A stretch of DNA of 64,000 nt from Vibrio ichthyoenteri ATCC 700023 (GCF_000222605.1 NZ_AFWF01000107.1:1-64000); one strand, 5' to 3'; numbered from the stretch's first letter, positions 46,828 through 56,774 are shown. Translations and numbers: made by a program. The notes: generated from the sequence alone by a model not told the origin.

Positions 46828-49800
46828 GTGAGCAAAACCGTAAACCGTATAACACGAACGTTACTCTGGGTGTGTGTGACTGTATTGGCGACTTTAGCCA
46901 TTGCGGTCACTGCACTGCGCATTACTTTACCGCAATTAAATCATTTCCAAACTCAGATCCAAACTTGGGTGAACCAAGGCAGTGGATTGGATTTTGAAAT
47001 CGGTGAAATCAGCGGATTTTGGCGTAATACCCATCCCTCCATTTCGCTAGCAAATGTTCGAGCTAAGACTCCCGCAGGCAGCGGTATCGATTTTTCTGCG
47101 CAGACCGTTGAAGTTGAGTTTGATTTATTTCAATCGCTTATTCAGTTGGAGCCCGTGGTAGCTGATTTAAATGTTCACGATCTTAATCTAGATGTTCGGG
47201 CGATTCAGTGGGACAAAAGTGAAAAAAATCCGCAACTGACGCCAAAAGCAGAACAGAAAAATGTTATGGGTCAGTTGGATAAATTACTGCTCAGACAACT
47301 AGATGAATTCTCACTGAAAAATTCGGCTGTACAGTTTATGTCGGTCAATGGTGAAGAGCGTCAGCTAGACATTGAAAATCTAAAATGGCAGAACAGTGGA
47401 CGTCATCATGCGCTCGCAGGTGAAGTGACCATTGCTGGAACACAATTAAATTCTCTGGATGTGAAGGGTAACTTCATCGATCACGGCTCTTTGAGTGATG
47501 TGACCGGAGAGTTTTATCTGTCGGCAGAAAATGTCCTCATTACGCCTTGGCTGACGGGATATTTACAACACGAAACCGGAATTGAAAAAGGTCAGGTTAG
47601 TTTAAATAGTTGGATAACCCTTAATCGTAGTAAACCGGTTAATGCGTATGTCGAAGTGCTTCCTTCTGAACTAGTGTGGCAAGAAGGTGGGCGTCACGAG
47701 TTAATGTTTGAGTCTGGTATTCTCCAGCTCGAACCTAGTGATAAAGGTTGGCAAGTAAATGCTCACTCACTAAAGCTACGTACAGACGATCAACCATGGC
47801 CTGAATTGGATGTGGCTTTTAACTGGCAACCTGATAAATGGCGTTTAAATGTCTCTCAGTTGGACATGTCAGCCGTCGTCCCATTGGTGAAATTAGCTCC
47901 TGATTCGGATGCTTTAACGCAAACCTTGCAGCAACTGCAGCTTGGTGGTCAAGTTGAAGATATTCGTGTCGCGATGGGGGCAACGCTGGAGTCATTGACG
48001 TATTCAGCCAAGCTAACTCAAGGTTCGATGCAGCAATGGCAACTCGTGCCAGGTATGAACCACCTCGAAGCGAAGGTGAGTGGTAACTATCATCAGGCTG
48101 ACGCAAAAGTCACTATTATCGATGATATCCTGCCATATGATGAAGTTTTTCAAGCACCATTAAAGGTCAAGCAAGCGGAAATTGATATTGTTTGGCAAAA
48201 CCTTGGTGCTGAAGGTTGGCGTTTGTGGGCAGATAAAGTAACGGCTGCTACGCCGGACTTGCAAGTACTCGGCGCGTTTAGACTTGATTTTCCTACAGGC
48301 AAAAGCCCATTTCTATCGTTGTATGCAGAAGCCGATGTGTTTAATGCCGGTGAAGCATGGCGATACCTGCCTGTTCCCGCTCTTGGGGCGGAGCTTACGG
48401 ATTACCTTTCTACGGCGATTCAAGGCGGAAAAGCCAATACGGCGAAGATATTGTGGTATGGCGAATTAGCCCAATTTCCGTATCAAAAAAATGATGGCAT
48501 GTTCCAAGTCTGGGTTGAGGTAGAACAAGGTAAATACAGTTTCGATACCGGTTGGCCAGCGGTGACTGAGTTACAACTTGATTTACTGTTTCAAAATGAG
48601 GCGATGCATTTAGATTCGAAAAGCGCCAAATTAATGGGAGTGAATGCCACGCGTATAACCGGGCGCATCCCTGATTTGGCGGAAGACGGTCATATTGAAA
48701 TTGAAGCTGTCGCCAATGGTCAAGGCAATGCCGTGCGTGACTATATGATGGCATCACCTTTGGTCGATTCTGTGGGCGCAGCGCTGACGACAATTCAGGT
48801 TGATGGGCAAGTGAATTCTGAATTTAAGCTGATCGTCCCTTTTTCTGATTTTGATACTCGCGCGTGGGGTTACGCCGAGCTTAAAAATAATCACGTCACC
48901 ATTGATACGCCACCAATGCAGTTAGAGGCGGTATCAGGTCGAATTGAATTTGATAACGACATTGTTAAAGCGGCGGGCTTATCCGCCAATTTGTTAACTC
49001 AGCCAGTCTCTATCGATTTTAATGGCGAGAACGAAGGTAATGGCTATCGGGTTGGCATTGATGTGTTAGGTGATTGGGATACGAAACCGCTGGCACCTTA
49101 CGTTGGAGCACAATGGTTGGAACCGGTAACTGGGCACCTTCCATGGCAAACCAAGGTTGATATTCAGCTTAATGACGTTGGTTTTACCTACCAAGTTGAT
49201 GCCAGTGCTGATCTACAAATGTTAGCGAGTACTTACCCTTACCCGCTTAGCCGACAGATTGGTCAGCAAGGCAAAGCGCATTTGCAGGCCTCCGGTAATC
49301 AAGAGTCGATTACGGCGCGATTACAGTTGCCCGATTTTAAGTACCAAACAGAAATTGATATTCGACCACAGACCCCAGTGTTGACGGCGACTAATATGGT
49401 GTTAGGTAAAGGCAGCTTCAAAATTAGCCCAATGACTGGTCATCACTTACAAGTTCGGGCGAGAAAGTTTGATCTTGACGCTTGGATTTCATCGTTGAGC
49501 CAACCGACACCGAAACATCGCTCAGTATTGGCGCAATTGAATACGCCGATTATTCCAAATCCTCAGCGCGTTGATATGAATGTTGATGAGCTAACGTTGG
49601 CCGCTGTTGATTGGAACGATGTCGACTTTAATGCCAAGCGCAACAATCTCGGTTGGCATATGACCCTTTCTAGCCAAGAAGCGAAAGGGGAAGCGAATTA
49701 CATTGAACCATATGATTTGTCGGTGAAACTTGAGCGTTTACACGTGTTTGTTCCTATGCTTGAAGATGAGACCTTTAAAGGTAAGCGTTTGTTTGAAGCG

Positions 49801-50700
49801 GAAGACCAATCTTCACCGTTGATTTCTGAGTTTGATCGTCGCTTCCACCAACAGGTGCCGAACATCACTATCGCGATTGATGACTTGTGGGTTCAGGGTT
49901 ACAAGTTGGGGACTGCTCATCTTGATCTTCAACGTCAAGGCAATCGCTTAGAGTGGAAAAAACTGTCATTGGAAAGTGGTAGCAGTAAAGTGGCAATGAC
50001 CGGTTCATGGTTGTTGGATGGAGAGCAAAGCCATACTCAATTTGATATCTCTGTCTCTGGTGATAATAACAGCGAAGTCATGGAGCGTTTTGGGATTTCA
50101 TCTGGGATTCAAAAAGCGCCGTACGATATTTCCGCTAAGTTGGAGTGGGATGGTGCGCCATGGTCAATGAAAGTTAACTCTTTGTCTGGCGATGTAAAAT
50201 CTAAATTGGGTAAAGGGATCATTTCTGATGTGAGTGGTGCTGCCAAATTATTAGGCTTGTTTAGCTTAGATTCGATCATCCGTAAGATGCAGCTCGATTT
50301 TAGTGATGTGTTTGATGACGGCATGGCATTTAATTCAATCACTGGCAGTGGCGATATTAAAAACGGCATCTTCCTGACCAATAATATTAAGATGGATGCG
50401 ATTGCGGGTGAGATGACCATTAAAGGTCTGGCCAACTTAAACAATCGCACTGTGGATGCAGAAGTTAATTTTGTGCCTGATATTACATCGGGAATTCCAG
50501 TGCTGACGGCCTTTGCTGTTACACCACAAACCGCGCTCTATGTACTGGCAATCACCACAGTGATCGCACCGGTGGTTGAGGTGTTTACTCAAGTTGACTA
50601 CGAAGTGAAAGGGCCATTGGATGCGCCTGTGGTTAACGAACTTTCTCGTAGTCGCGGTGAATTTAAACTGCCGAAAAAGCTACGTGACGCGGTGGAATAA
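46828..50700 (+). CDS. yhdP: AsmA-like phospholipid transport protein YhdP
   Basis: The 1290-residue envelope protein has one N-terminal membrane helix (LLWVCVTVLATLAIAVTALRI, near residues 12-32), a long periplasmic beta-groove region of repeating strands, and a C-terminal AsmA-like region (about 1060-1260) with the conserved GISDVSGAAKLLGLFSLDSI. In E. coli YhdP, TamB and YdbH together move phospholipids between inner and outer membrane. The start is a GTG at 46828, 10 bp after rng. Its position between rng and a nitrilase-tldD pair matches E. coli. The length is similar to that of E. coli YhdP. Confidence 0.94.
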   Translation: MSKTVNRITRTLLWVCVTVLATLAIAVTALRITLPQLNHFQTQIQTWVNQGSGLDFEIGEISGFWRNTHPSISLANVRAKTPAGSGIDFSAQTVEVEFDLFQSLIQLEPVVADLNVHDLNLDVRAIQWDKSEKNPQLTPKAEQKNVMGQLDKLLLRQLDEFSLKNSAVQFMSVNGEERQLDIENLKWQNSGRHHALAGEVTIAGTQLNSLDVKGNFIDHGSLSDVTGEFYLSAENVLITPWLTGYLQHETGIEKGQVSLNSWITLNRSKPVNAYVEVLPSELVWQEGGRHELMFESGILQLEPSDKGWQVNAHSLKLRTDDQPWPELDVAFNWQPDKWRLNVSQLDMSAVVPLVKLAPDSDALTQTLQQLQLGGQVEDIRVAMGATLESLTYSAKLTQGSMQQWQLVPGMNHLEAKVSGNYHQADAKVTIIDDILPYDEVFQAPLKVKQAEIDIVWQNLGAEGWRLWADKVTAATPDLQVLGAFRLDFPTGKSPFLSLYAEADVFNAGEAWRYLPVPALGAELTDYLSTAIQGGKANTAKILWYGELAQFPYQKNDGMFQVWVEVEQGKYSFDTGWPAVTELQLDLLFQNEAMHLDSKSAKLMGVNATRITGRIPDLAEDGHIEIEAVANGQGNAVRDYMMASPLVDSVGAALTTIQVDGQVNSEFKLIVPFSDFDTRAWGYAELKNNHVTIDTPPMQLEAVSGRIEFDNDIVKAAGLSANLLTQPVSIDFNGENEGNGYRVGIDVLGDWDTKPLAPYVGAQWLEPVTGHLPWQTKVDIQLNDVGFTYQVDASADLQMLASTYPYPLSRQIGQQGKAHLQASGNQESITARLQLPDFKYQTEIDIRPQTPVLTATNMVLGKGSFKISPMTGHHLQVRARKFDLDAWISSLSQPTPKHRSVLAQLNTPIIPNPQRVDMNVDELTLAAVDWNDVDFNAKRNNLGWHMTLSSQEAKGEANYIEPYDLSVKLERLHVFVPMLEDETFKGKRLFEAEDQSSPLISEFDRRFHQQVPNITIAIDDLWVQGYKLGTAHLDLQRQGNRLEWKKLSLESGSSKVAMTGSWLLDGEQSHTQFDISVSGDNNSEVMERFGISSGIQKAPYDISAKLEWDGAPWSMKVNSLSGDVKSKLGKGIISDVSGAAKLLGLFSLDSIIRKMQLDFSDVFDDGMAFNSITGSGDIKNGIFLTNNIKMDAIAGEMTIKGLANLNNRTVDAEVNFVPDITSGIPVLTAFAVTPQTALYVLAITTVIAPVVEVFTQVDYEVKGPLDAPVVNELSRSRGEFKLPKKLRDAVE

Positions 50701-50712
50701 AGAGGAGAACTC

Positions 50713-51531
50713 ATGGATCGAGTTGGACTAATACAAATGACCTCAGGGCCAGATCCACAAACGAATCTGGCCTACATTGAGCAACAAGTGGCTGCACTTG
50801 CAGAGCAAGGGGCAACTTGGGTGGTCACGCCTGAGAATGCGTTGGTTTTTGGCTCGCGTAGTGATTACCATCATCATGCTGAACCATTCGGCCATGGTGT
50901 GATGCAGTCTCAAATTGCTCAAATGGCTCGTCGTTACCGTGTTTGGATTGTGATTGGCAGTTTGCCCATTCAACGCGAGCAAGGTGTGACGACCACATTA
51001 CTGGTTTTTAATAGCGATGGAGAATGTGTCAGCCATTACGATAAACTGCATATGTTTGATGTGGATGTCGCGGACAGTCATCAACGCTACCGTGAATCTG
51101 AAACGTTTACGGCAGGCAGAGAAATCGTCACCATCGAAACACCTTTTGCTCACCTCGGTCTGACGATTTGTTATGATGTGCGCTTTCCACCGCTATTTAG
51201 CGAATTGGCCAAGCGAGGCGCTAACGTTATTGTTGTGCCAGCGGCATTTACTGCTGTGACAGGTCGAACTCATTGGCAGCCGTTATTAACCGCACGAGCG
51301 ATTGAAACTCAGTCTTGGATCATCGCCGTTAATCAGACCGGCTTTCATCAAGGTGGCCGCCAAACATGGGGGCATTCAATGGTGATCTCTCCATGGGGAG
51401 ATCTGTTTGCGAGCTTAGATGAGCAACCAGGCAACTTATTGGTTGAGTTGGATTTACAAGCAGTACATGAGATTAGAGCGGCTATGCCTGTGATGGCACA
51501 TAGTCGCTTTACTAATCAAATCAAAAATTAA
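50713..51531 (+). CDS. Carbon-nitrogen hydrolase (Nit/omega-amidase family)
   Basis: The 272-residue nitrilase-superfamily enzyme has the Glu-Lys-Cys triad visible in WVVTPENALVF (Glu near residue 43), HYDKLHMFDV (Lys near 114) and LTICYDVRFP (Cys near 155). It falls with the Nit1/NIT2-like group, whose members hydrolyse deaminated glutathione or alpha-keto acid amides as metabolite repair. Which substrate applies here cannot be decided from sequence alone. The gene is tightly packed between yhdP and tldD (12 and 9 bp gaps), with GAGGAG before the ATG. Confidence 0.9.
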   Translation: MDRVGLIQMTSGPDPQTNLAYIEQQVAALAEQGATWVVTPENALVFGSRSDYHHHAEPFGHGVMQSQIAQMARRYRVWIVIGSLPIQREQGVTTTLLVFNSDGECVSHYDKLHMFDVDVADSHQRYRESETFTAGREIVTIETPFAHLGLTICYDVRFPPLFSELAKRGANVIVVPAAFTAVTGRTHWQPLLTARAIETQSWIIAVNQTGFHQGGRQTWGHSMVISPWGDLFASLDEQPGNLLVELDLQAVHEIRAAMPVMAHSRFTNQIKN

Positions 51532-51540
51532 GAGCGAAAT

Positions 51541-52986
51541 ATGACAATAAATCACGTAGAAGATGCGCTACTCAAACCGGGCGGTCTCACCGAACAAGAC
51601 ATCGCTAACACATTAGAGAGTATTGCTACTCGTCAAATTGACTACGCTGATATCTATTTTCAGTCAAGCTGGCATGAGTCTCTCGTTCTGGAAGATAGCA
51701 TCATCAAAGACGGTTCGTTCAATATTGATTGTGGCCTTGGTGTTCGTGCTGTTACTGGTGAAAAAACCGGTTTCGCTTATTCTGATCAAATTCAACTTGA
51801 TGGCTTAAAGCAGAGTGCGATTGCGGCTCGCGGTATTGCTCAACAAGGTCAAAATGGCAAAGTTCAAGCGTTTAAGCGTTTTGACAATCAAGCCTACTAC
51901 GCAGCTGTAAACCCATTGAACTGTTGGGAAAAAGAAAAGAAAACGGCTCTGCTAAAAGAGTTAGATGCTTATATTCGTACTAAAGAGCCGCTGATTGAAG
52001 AAGTCTCCATTAGTTTAAGTGGTTTACACGAGCAGATGTTGGTTGCAGCAACAGATGGCACTTATGCCGGCGATATTCGTCCGCTTGTGCGCCTATCTAT
52101 TACCGTATTGGCACAAAAAGGTGATCGTCGTGAACGTGGTAGTTCAGGCGGTGGCGGTCGATTCAATTATGACTATTTCCTAACCAGTGTTGAAGGTCAA
52201 AACGTTGCGTATCAATACGCTGATGAAGCAATTCGTATGGCACTGGTGAACTTAGAAGCTGATGCGGCGCCGGCAGGAACAATGCCAGTGGTACTGGGTT
52301 CTGGTTGGCCGGGGGTATTGTTACACGAAGCCGTAGGCCACGGTTTAGAAGGTGACTTTAACCGTAAAGAATCGTCGGTATTTAGTGGCAAAATTGGCGA
52401 GAAGGTGACGTCGAATCTTTGTACTATCGTTGATGATGGTACCTTAAAAGATCTGCGTGGTTCACTGAACGTTGATGACGAAGGTGTGGCAGGTCAATAC
52501 AACACCTTGATTGAGAATGGTGTGCTTAAAGGTTACATGCAAGATAAGCTAAACGCTCGTTTGATGGGTGTTGCGCCGACCGGTAATGGTCGTCGTGAAT
52601 CTTATGCTCATCTACCAATGCCACGCATGACCAATACCTATATGCTACCAGGGCAACATACACCGGAAGAAATCATTTCAACGGTGAAGAAAGGCCTATA
52701 TGCACCAAACTTTGGTGGTGGTCAGGTAGATATCACCTCCGGTAAGTTTGTTTTCTCAACTTCAGAAGCCTACCTGATTGAAAACGGTAAGATTACACGA
52801 CCAGTGAAAGGGGCAACCTTAATTGGCTCAGGTCTTGAGGCAATGCAGCAAGTCTCTATGGTGGGTAATGATCTGAGTATCGATCGCGGTGTGGGTATTT
52901 GTGGAAAAGCGGGACAAAGCGTTCCTGTTGGTGTTGGTCAACCAACCTTGAAGCTAGATTCAATCACTGTTGGCGGCACAGAATAG
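51541..52986 (+). CDS. tldD: Metalloprotease TldD
   Basis: TldD and its partner TldE (PmbA) form a heterodimeric zinc protease that processes unfolded peptides, including microcin B17 and CcdA antitoxin. The 481-residue protein has the zinc motif [11 protein letters not shown] (near residues 262-272) and [10 protein letters not shown] and [15 protein letters not shown] regions typical of TldD. The partner gene is not in this window, as is common. A strong terminator lies about 95 bp downstream. Confidence 0.97.
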   Translation: MTINHVEDALLKPGGLTEQDIANTLESIATRQIDYADIYFQSSWHESLVLEDSIIKDGSFNIDCGLGVRAVTGEKTGFAYSDQIQLDGLKQSAIAARGIAQQGQNGKVQAFKRFDNQAYYAAVNPLNCWEKEKKTALLKELDAYIRTKEPLIEEVSISLSGLHEQMLVAATDGTYAGDIRPLVRLSITVLAQKGDRRERGSSGGGGRFNYDYFLTSVEGQNVAYQYADEAIRMALVNLEADAAPAGTMPVVLGSGWPGVLLHEAVGHGLEGDFNRKESSVFSGKIGEKVTSNLCTIVDDGTLKDLRGSLNVDDEGVAGQYNTLIENGVLKGYMQDKLNARLMGVAPTGNGRRESYAHLPMPRMTNTYMLPGQHTPEEIISTVKKGLYAPNFGGGQVDITSGKFVFSTSEAYLIENGKITRPVKGATLIGSGLEAMQQVSMVGNDLSIDRGVGICGKAGQSVPVGVGQPTLKLDSITVGGTE

Positions 52987-53079
52987 AGCGAACAGCAAAA
53001 CGCTTAGCTATTAGAAATGGAGAATACTTCGTTTCGATAATTGAGAGGCGATCGCTTGGGTTCTGACACTGATTAATTG

Positions 53080-53114
53080 AAAGGGCTGACGTCATTGCGT
53101 CAGCCCTTTTTTCT
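53080..53114 (+). terminator. Terminator after tldD
   Basis: The perfect 12-bp stem AAAGGGCTGACG/CGTCAGCCCTTT with a 6-nt loop and T6 tail ends the rng-yhdP-tldD transcript. The heptamer array begins only about 12 bp later. Confidence 0.93.
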
Positions 53115-53125
53115 CTCTATTCTTT

Positions 53126-53237
53126 TTCTCGCTTCTCGCTTCTCGCTTCTCGCTTCTCGCTTCTCGCTTCTCGCTTCTCGCTTCTCGCTTCTCGCTTCTC
53201 GCTTCTCGCTTCTCGCTTCTCGCTTCTCGCTTCTCGC
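53126..53237. repeat. Heptamer tandem repeat (TTCTCGC)x16
   Basis: Sixteen perfect, uninterrupted copies of the 7-bp unit TTCTCGC (112 bp) lie between the tldD terminator and the end of arcA. One strand is pyrimidine-rich (only one G per unit). The array stops 10 bp before the arcA stop codon on the opposite strand. The unit length is not a multiple of three and the array is outside genes, so changes in copy number would not alter a protein. Confidence 0.95.
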
Positions 53238-53246
53238 TCTTTATTC

Positions 53247-54467
53247 TCAGATCCCTTCACGCTCGATTGGGCAGCTCATACAACGAGCACCACCGCGGCC
53301 TCGGCCTAGTTCATTACCTGGAATAGGCAACACGGTAATACCTGCTTTATCGTACTTTTCATTGGTATAAACATTGCGTTCATAACCAATCACCACACCG
53401 GGCTTCACGGTCAATACATTATTGGCATCGTTCCACTGTTCTCGCTCGGCTTCGTAGCTATCGCCACCAGTGGTAATGATCTTCAGTGCATTGAGGCCAA
53501 GCGCATCTTCGATGGCGCTCATTAGATCGGTAGCGGTCTCTACATGAACTTGCCCATCCCCTTCAGGGGTGAGTACCCAAGTATTGAGATCTTTACGCAT
53601 CACCTCTGGGTACATCGAAAAGGTATCAATATCCATATGGGTCATTACGGTATCCAAGTGCATACATGAGCGACTTTTTGGTAGTTCAACCACAATGACT
53701 TGTTGAGCTTGGTTATGTCTGAATAACTGGGCGGCTAGGTTTTCTACCCCCTGCGCTGTTGTACGTTCTGACATACCAATTAATACTGCGCCTTTGCCAA
53801 TCACCAGTACGTCGCCCCCTTCAATATTGGCGTTATCATAATGGAGATCTTCATCACCAAAATATTTAATGAAATCTTGTCCGGCAAAGACAGGGTGCCA
53901 ATGATAAATGGCGCGCAGATGATTCGTTTCACGCTGGCGAGCGGGCATCATCATTGGGTTGAGTGACACTCCACCATAGATCCAACATGAGGTATCACGA
54001 GTAAATAAATGGTTGGGTAGCGGCTCAATGGCGAAATCAAGTGAGCGGTGCAATTTGGGTAAAATGGAAGCGGATTTAAATGGTAGCTCTGAATAGGCTA
54101 AGCCGCCGAGTAGAATGGAAGCAAGGTGCTCATTATCCATTTCACTCAGATAGTGGCGAAAATCACGAGCAAACATCGGCCCATAGCGAAAGTCAGATAT
54201 CTGAGTGGTTAGTAACCACTCTCTTGCCGCTGGTACGTTGAGCGTATCAACCAGCAGATCATGTAAAAGCAGTACTTCCACATTTTGCTCGCGCAACGTG
54301 TTGGCGAATGCATCATGTTCTTTTCCCGCCTCTTCTACTGCCAATACATCATCAAACAGTAACTCATGACAATTGGAGGGGGTGAGGTGCGAAAGAGCAC
54401 GCTCGGGTCGATTGAGTAATACTCGCTTTAATTGACCAACCTCTGAGCCTACGTACAACTTACTCAT
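53247..54467 (-). CDS. arcA: Arginine deiminase
   Basis: ArcA converts arginine to citrulline and ammonia, the first step of the arginine deiminase pathway. The 406-residue protein has the guanidino-group-modifying-enzyme core. [12 protein letters not shown] holds the conserved Asp, [13 protein letters not shown] has the catalytic His (near residue 274) and GGARCMSCP the nucleophilic Cys (near residue 398). No ornithine carbamoyltransferase or carbamate kinase gene is adjacent, so any full pathway must be encoded elsewhere. Its 3' end runs into the heptamer array, which would be transcribed as a purine-rich 3' tail. Confidence 0.95.
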   Translation of the reverse strand: MSKLYVGSEVGQLKRVLLNRPERALSHLTPSNCHELLFDDVLAVEEAGKEHDAFANTLREQNVEVLLLHDLLVDTLNVPAAREWLLTTQISDFRYGPMFARDFRHYLSEMDNEHLASILLGGLAYSELPFKSASILPKLHRSLDFAIEPLPNHLFTRDTSCWIYGGVSLNPMMMPARQRETNHLRAIYHWHPVFAGQDFIKYFGDEDLHYDNANIEGGDVLVIGKGAVLIGMSERTTAQGVENLAAQLFRHNQAQQVIVVELPKSRSCMHLDTVMTHMDIDTFSMYPEVMRKDLNTWVLTPEGDGQVHVETATDLMSAIEDALGLNALKIITTGGDSYEAEREQWNDANNVLTVKPGVVIGYERNVYTNEKYDKAGITVLPIPGNELGRGRGGARCMSCPIEREGI

Positions 54468-54996
54468 TATGTATCCTTACATCTAGTTCCTATACTATTT
54501 ATGACAATGTTAAGAGGAAGATGCAAGTCTGTAATTAATATCTAGTGCTTTATAATGGCGCTTATTCTATCTAAATGACTTTGATTTCCTTTATAGGTAG
54601 TCAATAAATCTAATGATTAGCAGGCGCATAATGGAAAAAGTTATGAGTGAATATTCAGCTAAGCGATAACGATCGCATTCTACTCACTTTTGCCAATAAA
54701 GGAGGTGAGCCATATTTTTACTTAGGTGACCTCACCAGATATGCAATGTCGTACCATATTCAGGCGTATTAAGTTGTAAACTTGATCTTTGATGAGCGAT
54801 AGATTGTTCTGATTTTATCGATTGTGGCCGATTGAGTTAATTTGGATCTTTTTCGCTAAGATCTGCGCTATAAAGCGCAGCGTATGTGGATAAAGATCGT
54901 TGCCAGGCCTGTTTCTTGGTGGAATTTTTTTTTGATCCATGCGATATTTCGTCGCAAGAAATCATCATTACTGTTATCACACTCTGGAGCGCTATT
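54468..54996. other. 529-bp intergenic region between arcA and rraB
   Basis: No protein gene is visible. The region holds the arcA promoter (minus) and rraB promoter (plus). A perfect ribosome-binding-type sequence AAAGGAGGTGAG (54699-54709) has no start codon at the right distance. It is followed by GGTGACCTCACC (54725-54736), which can fold on itself or pair with the GGTGAG of the first element. A hairpin CTGCGC-TATAAA-GCGCAG (54863-54880) lies in the rraB leader. Confidence 0.5.
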
Positions 54997-55413
54997 ATGT
55001 CTCATGAAGATGAATATCTATCGGTAGAAGAATTAATCGAGATTCAAAAGGAAGAGACTCGCGATATTATCCAAGCATTGCTTGAAGACGGCAGTGATCC
55101 AGATTCGCTCTATGACATCGAGCACCATCTATTTGCTGAAGATTTCGACACGCTAGAAAAAGCAGTTGTTGAAGCGTTTAAGATGGGCTTTGAAGTACTT
55201 GAAGCGGAAGAAACAGAAGACGAAGATGGCAAAAAGCTACTTTGTTGTGATGCAACAATGCAGTCAGCGTTGAATGCAGAAGCGATCGATGAGCAAGTAT
55301 TTAAGCTTGTTCACCTTGCTGAAAAATATGACATTATCTACGATGGTTGGGGTACATACTATGAGGGCGAAGACGCTCTATACCCTGAAGAAGATGAGGA
55401 CGATGAAGAGTAA
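54997..55413 (+). CDS. rraB: Ribonuclease E inhibitor RraB
   Basis: RraB binds RNase E and alters degradosome composition, changing mRNA decay. The 138-residue product is very acidic, ending in a run of Asp/Glu (EEDEDDEE). The central [17 protein letters not shown] motif is typical. I chose the ATG at 54997, preceded by TGGAGC; a longer frame reaching to 54886 adds a sequence unlike the family. The gene is monocistronic with a clear terminator. Confidence 0.95.
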   Translation: MSHEDEYLSVEELIEIQKEETRDIIQALLEDGSDPDSLYDIEHHLFAEDFDTLEKAVVEAFKMGFEVLEAEETEDEDGKKLLCCDATMQSALNAEAIDEQVFKLVHLAEKYDIIYDGWGTYYEGEDALYPEEDEDDEE

Positions 55414-55445
55414 TTTCAGCCTCTAAACGACTGCATCTCAGCATC

Positions 55446-55480
55446 AAAAAATACCAGCCATTGCGCTGGTATTTTTGTTT
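55446..55480 (+). terminator. Terminator after rraB
   Basis: The stem AAATACCAGC/GCTGGTATTT with a 6-nt loop and a T5 tail lies 33 bp after the rraB stop. Confidence 0.9.
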
Positions 55481-55541
55481 CTATCTCAGGTTGGATTCAC
55501 TATACTCTGGGCTAATTTGATCTAGCGCAAGTTTATAGAAC

Positions 55542-56348
55542 ATGGAATTATCTCTCGCGGGTCTATGGCAACTCTCGCCATTAACGGACTTATCGATACC
55601 TCAAGGTGATATCACCTTCCCAAATCCTCTTAGTCATATTTTGCCCAAATCGCTTTCTGAGCAGACTATTGCGGCTCAAGAGTGGCACCTCATGCATGAT
55701 ATTGAAGTCGATGAAGCCATGTTGGCTTTTCCAGCCATAGATCTGATTATGGCGGGTGTCGATTACTACGCTGAAGTGCGGATCAATGGTGTCGCTGTAT
55801 TTGATTGTGATTCAACTCAAGCTCGCTATAAAAGAGACATTCGCCCTTATCTGCAATTAGGTCGTAATCGTTTTGAAATTCTTTTTCTTGAACAAGAAGA
55901 GGATTGGCTTGTTGAGGAAGAGGAACAGCCGCAAGATCTTTGTCCGTTAGGCCAAGAGTGTTACCAGCAGTACGATACTCGAATCGGTATTTGGCAGGAG
56001 CCTTATCTGCAGTTTATACGTCACGTTCGTCTCGAGCACATTAGTACCGAGCAAATATGGCATCATGGTGGTGGCTGTGAGTTTTTAGTCAATTTGTACT
56101 ATAAGACTTATGCCATGGGCTTGGTGTCAGCATCGGTAAAATTCAATGGTATGACATATCAACTCCCCATCGATGTGCGTAATAACCATATTTCGGCTTT
56201 ATTCCAAATTGAAGCGCCGATATACAATGACCCAAATCAACCTGATAACGGCTATTTATATCAATTGGAAGTCAGTCTTGACGGACAAACCCAACGTTTT
56301 AATGTTGGGCTGTGTGAAGATCTTTGTGTGCAGCACTATCCGATATAA
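55542..56348 (+). CDS. Stand-alone protein resembling a GH2 sugar-binding domain
   Basis: The 268-residue protein has no signal peptide or membrane helix. Its N-terminal half resembles the jelly-roll sugar-binding domain of family 2 glycosidases such as beta-mannosidase: LAGLWQLSP at the start, a Trp-containing segment (EWHLMHDIEVDEAM), then DLIMAGVDYYAEVRINGVAV and RDIRPYLQLGRNRFEILF (residues ~70-125). Then come IGIWQEPYLQF (near 150-160) and a second beta-rich part (about 165-265). The catalytic TIM barrel is absent, and the protein ends cleanly without a remnant. I cannot assign a function; it could bind a glycan or be a diverged structural protein. It follows rraB and is convergent with the DUF2061 gene. 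Confidence 0.8.
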   Translation: MELSLAGLWQLSPLTDLSIPQGDITFPNPLSHILPKSLSEQTIAAQEWHLMHDIEVDEAMLAFPAIDLIMAGVDYYAEVRINGVAVFDCDSTQARYKRDIRPYLQLGRNRFEILFLEQEEDWLVEEEEQPQDLCPLGQECYQQYDTRIGIWQEPYLQFIRHVRLEHISTEQIWHHGGGCEFLVNLYYKTYAMGLVSASVKFNGMTYQLPIDVRNNHISALFQIEAPIYNDPNQPDNGYLYQLEVSLDGQTQRFNVGLCEDLCVQHYPI

Positions 56349-56369
56349 CATCGCCAATCGATATCCTCG

Positions 56370-56774
56370 TTAGTGAGCACAACCCCAAGGCTGAACGGAT
56401 TGAACGTGGTGCTGAGCCTGTTTACGCAACCATACTTTTTCATGGAAGTAATAGGCGCAAGTGTTAATTGTAGGCTCAATAGCGGCCATAATACCACCGA
56501 CAAAGGCATCGCCAGTCAATAGATACACCACACTAAAAGCGACACTGAAGTGAATCACGGCAAAGCTGGTGGTTTTCACTTTGGCCGATTGTGCTAAACG
56601 TTGCAAAGAACGAGATTTAGCCCAGACCAATTCATGAAAATAGAAAGCAACCGTATTCACGCTTGGCTCTATCATCGCGATCATACTACCGATGAGAATG
56701 TCACCGGTCAGCAGGTAAGCAACAGTAAATGCGATGGTAAAGTGAATCGAGGCGAAGGTTAGAGTCTTTTTCAT
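56370..56774 (-). CDS. Tandem DUF2061 membrane protein
   Basis: The 134-residue inner-membrane protein is made of two copies of the DUF2061 unit. The first (residues ~1-58) contains FASIHFTIAFTVAYLLTGD and IEPSVNTVAFYFHELVW. The second (residues ~66-120) contains FAVIHFSVAFSVVYLLTGD and IEPTINTCAYYFHEKVW. Each unit gives about two membrane helices with a conserved His and Glu. The function is unknown. The internal duplication is clear in protein and points to an old gene duplication and fusion. It has its own start and lies about 150 bp downstream of the stress protein gene on the same strand. Confidence 0.88.
   Translation of the reverse strand: MKKTLTFASIHFTIAFTVAYLLTGDILIGSMIAMIEPSVNTVAFYFHELVWAKSRSLQRLAQSAKVKTTSFAVIHFSVAFSVVYLLTGDAFVGGIMAAIEPTINTCAYYFHEKVWLRKQAQHHVQSVQPWGCAH

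Noticed and set aside
53126-53237. Possible CRISPR array
   Set aside because: The 7-bp unit repeats directly with no spacers and there are no cas genes.
53077-53370. Plus-strand reading frame encoding a repeated Ser-Leu-Leu-Ala-Ser-Arg-Phe pattern
   Set aside because: It is only the translation of the heptamer array; it overlaps the tldD terminator and the 3' end of arcA and has no ribosome-binding site.
54698-54711. Resemblance of the minus strand (CACCTCCTTTA) to the 3' end of 16S rRNA
   Set aside because: The match is about ten bases, with no rRNA sequence beside it.
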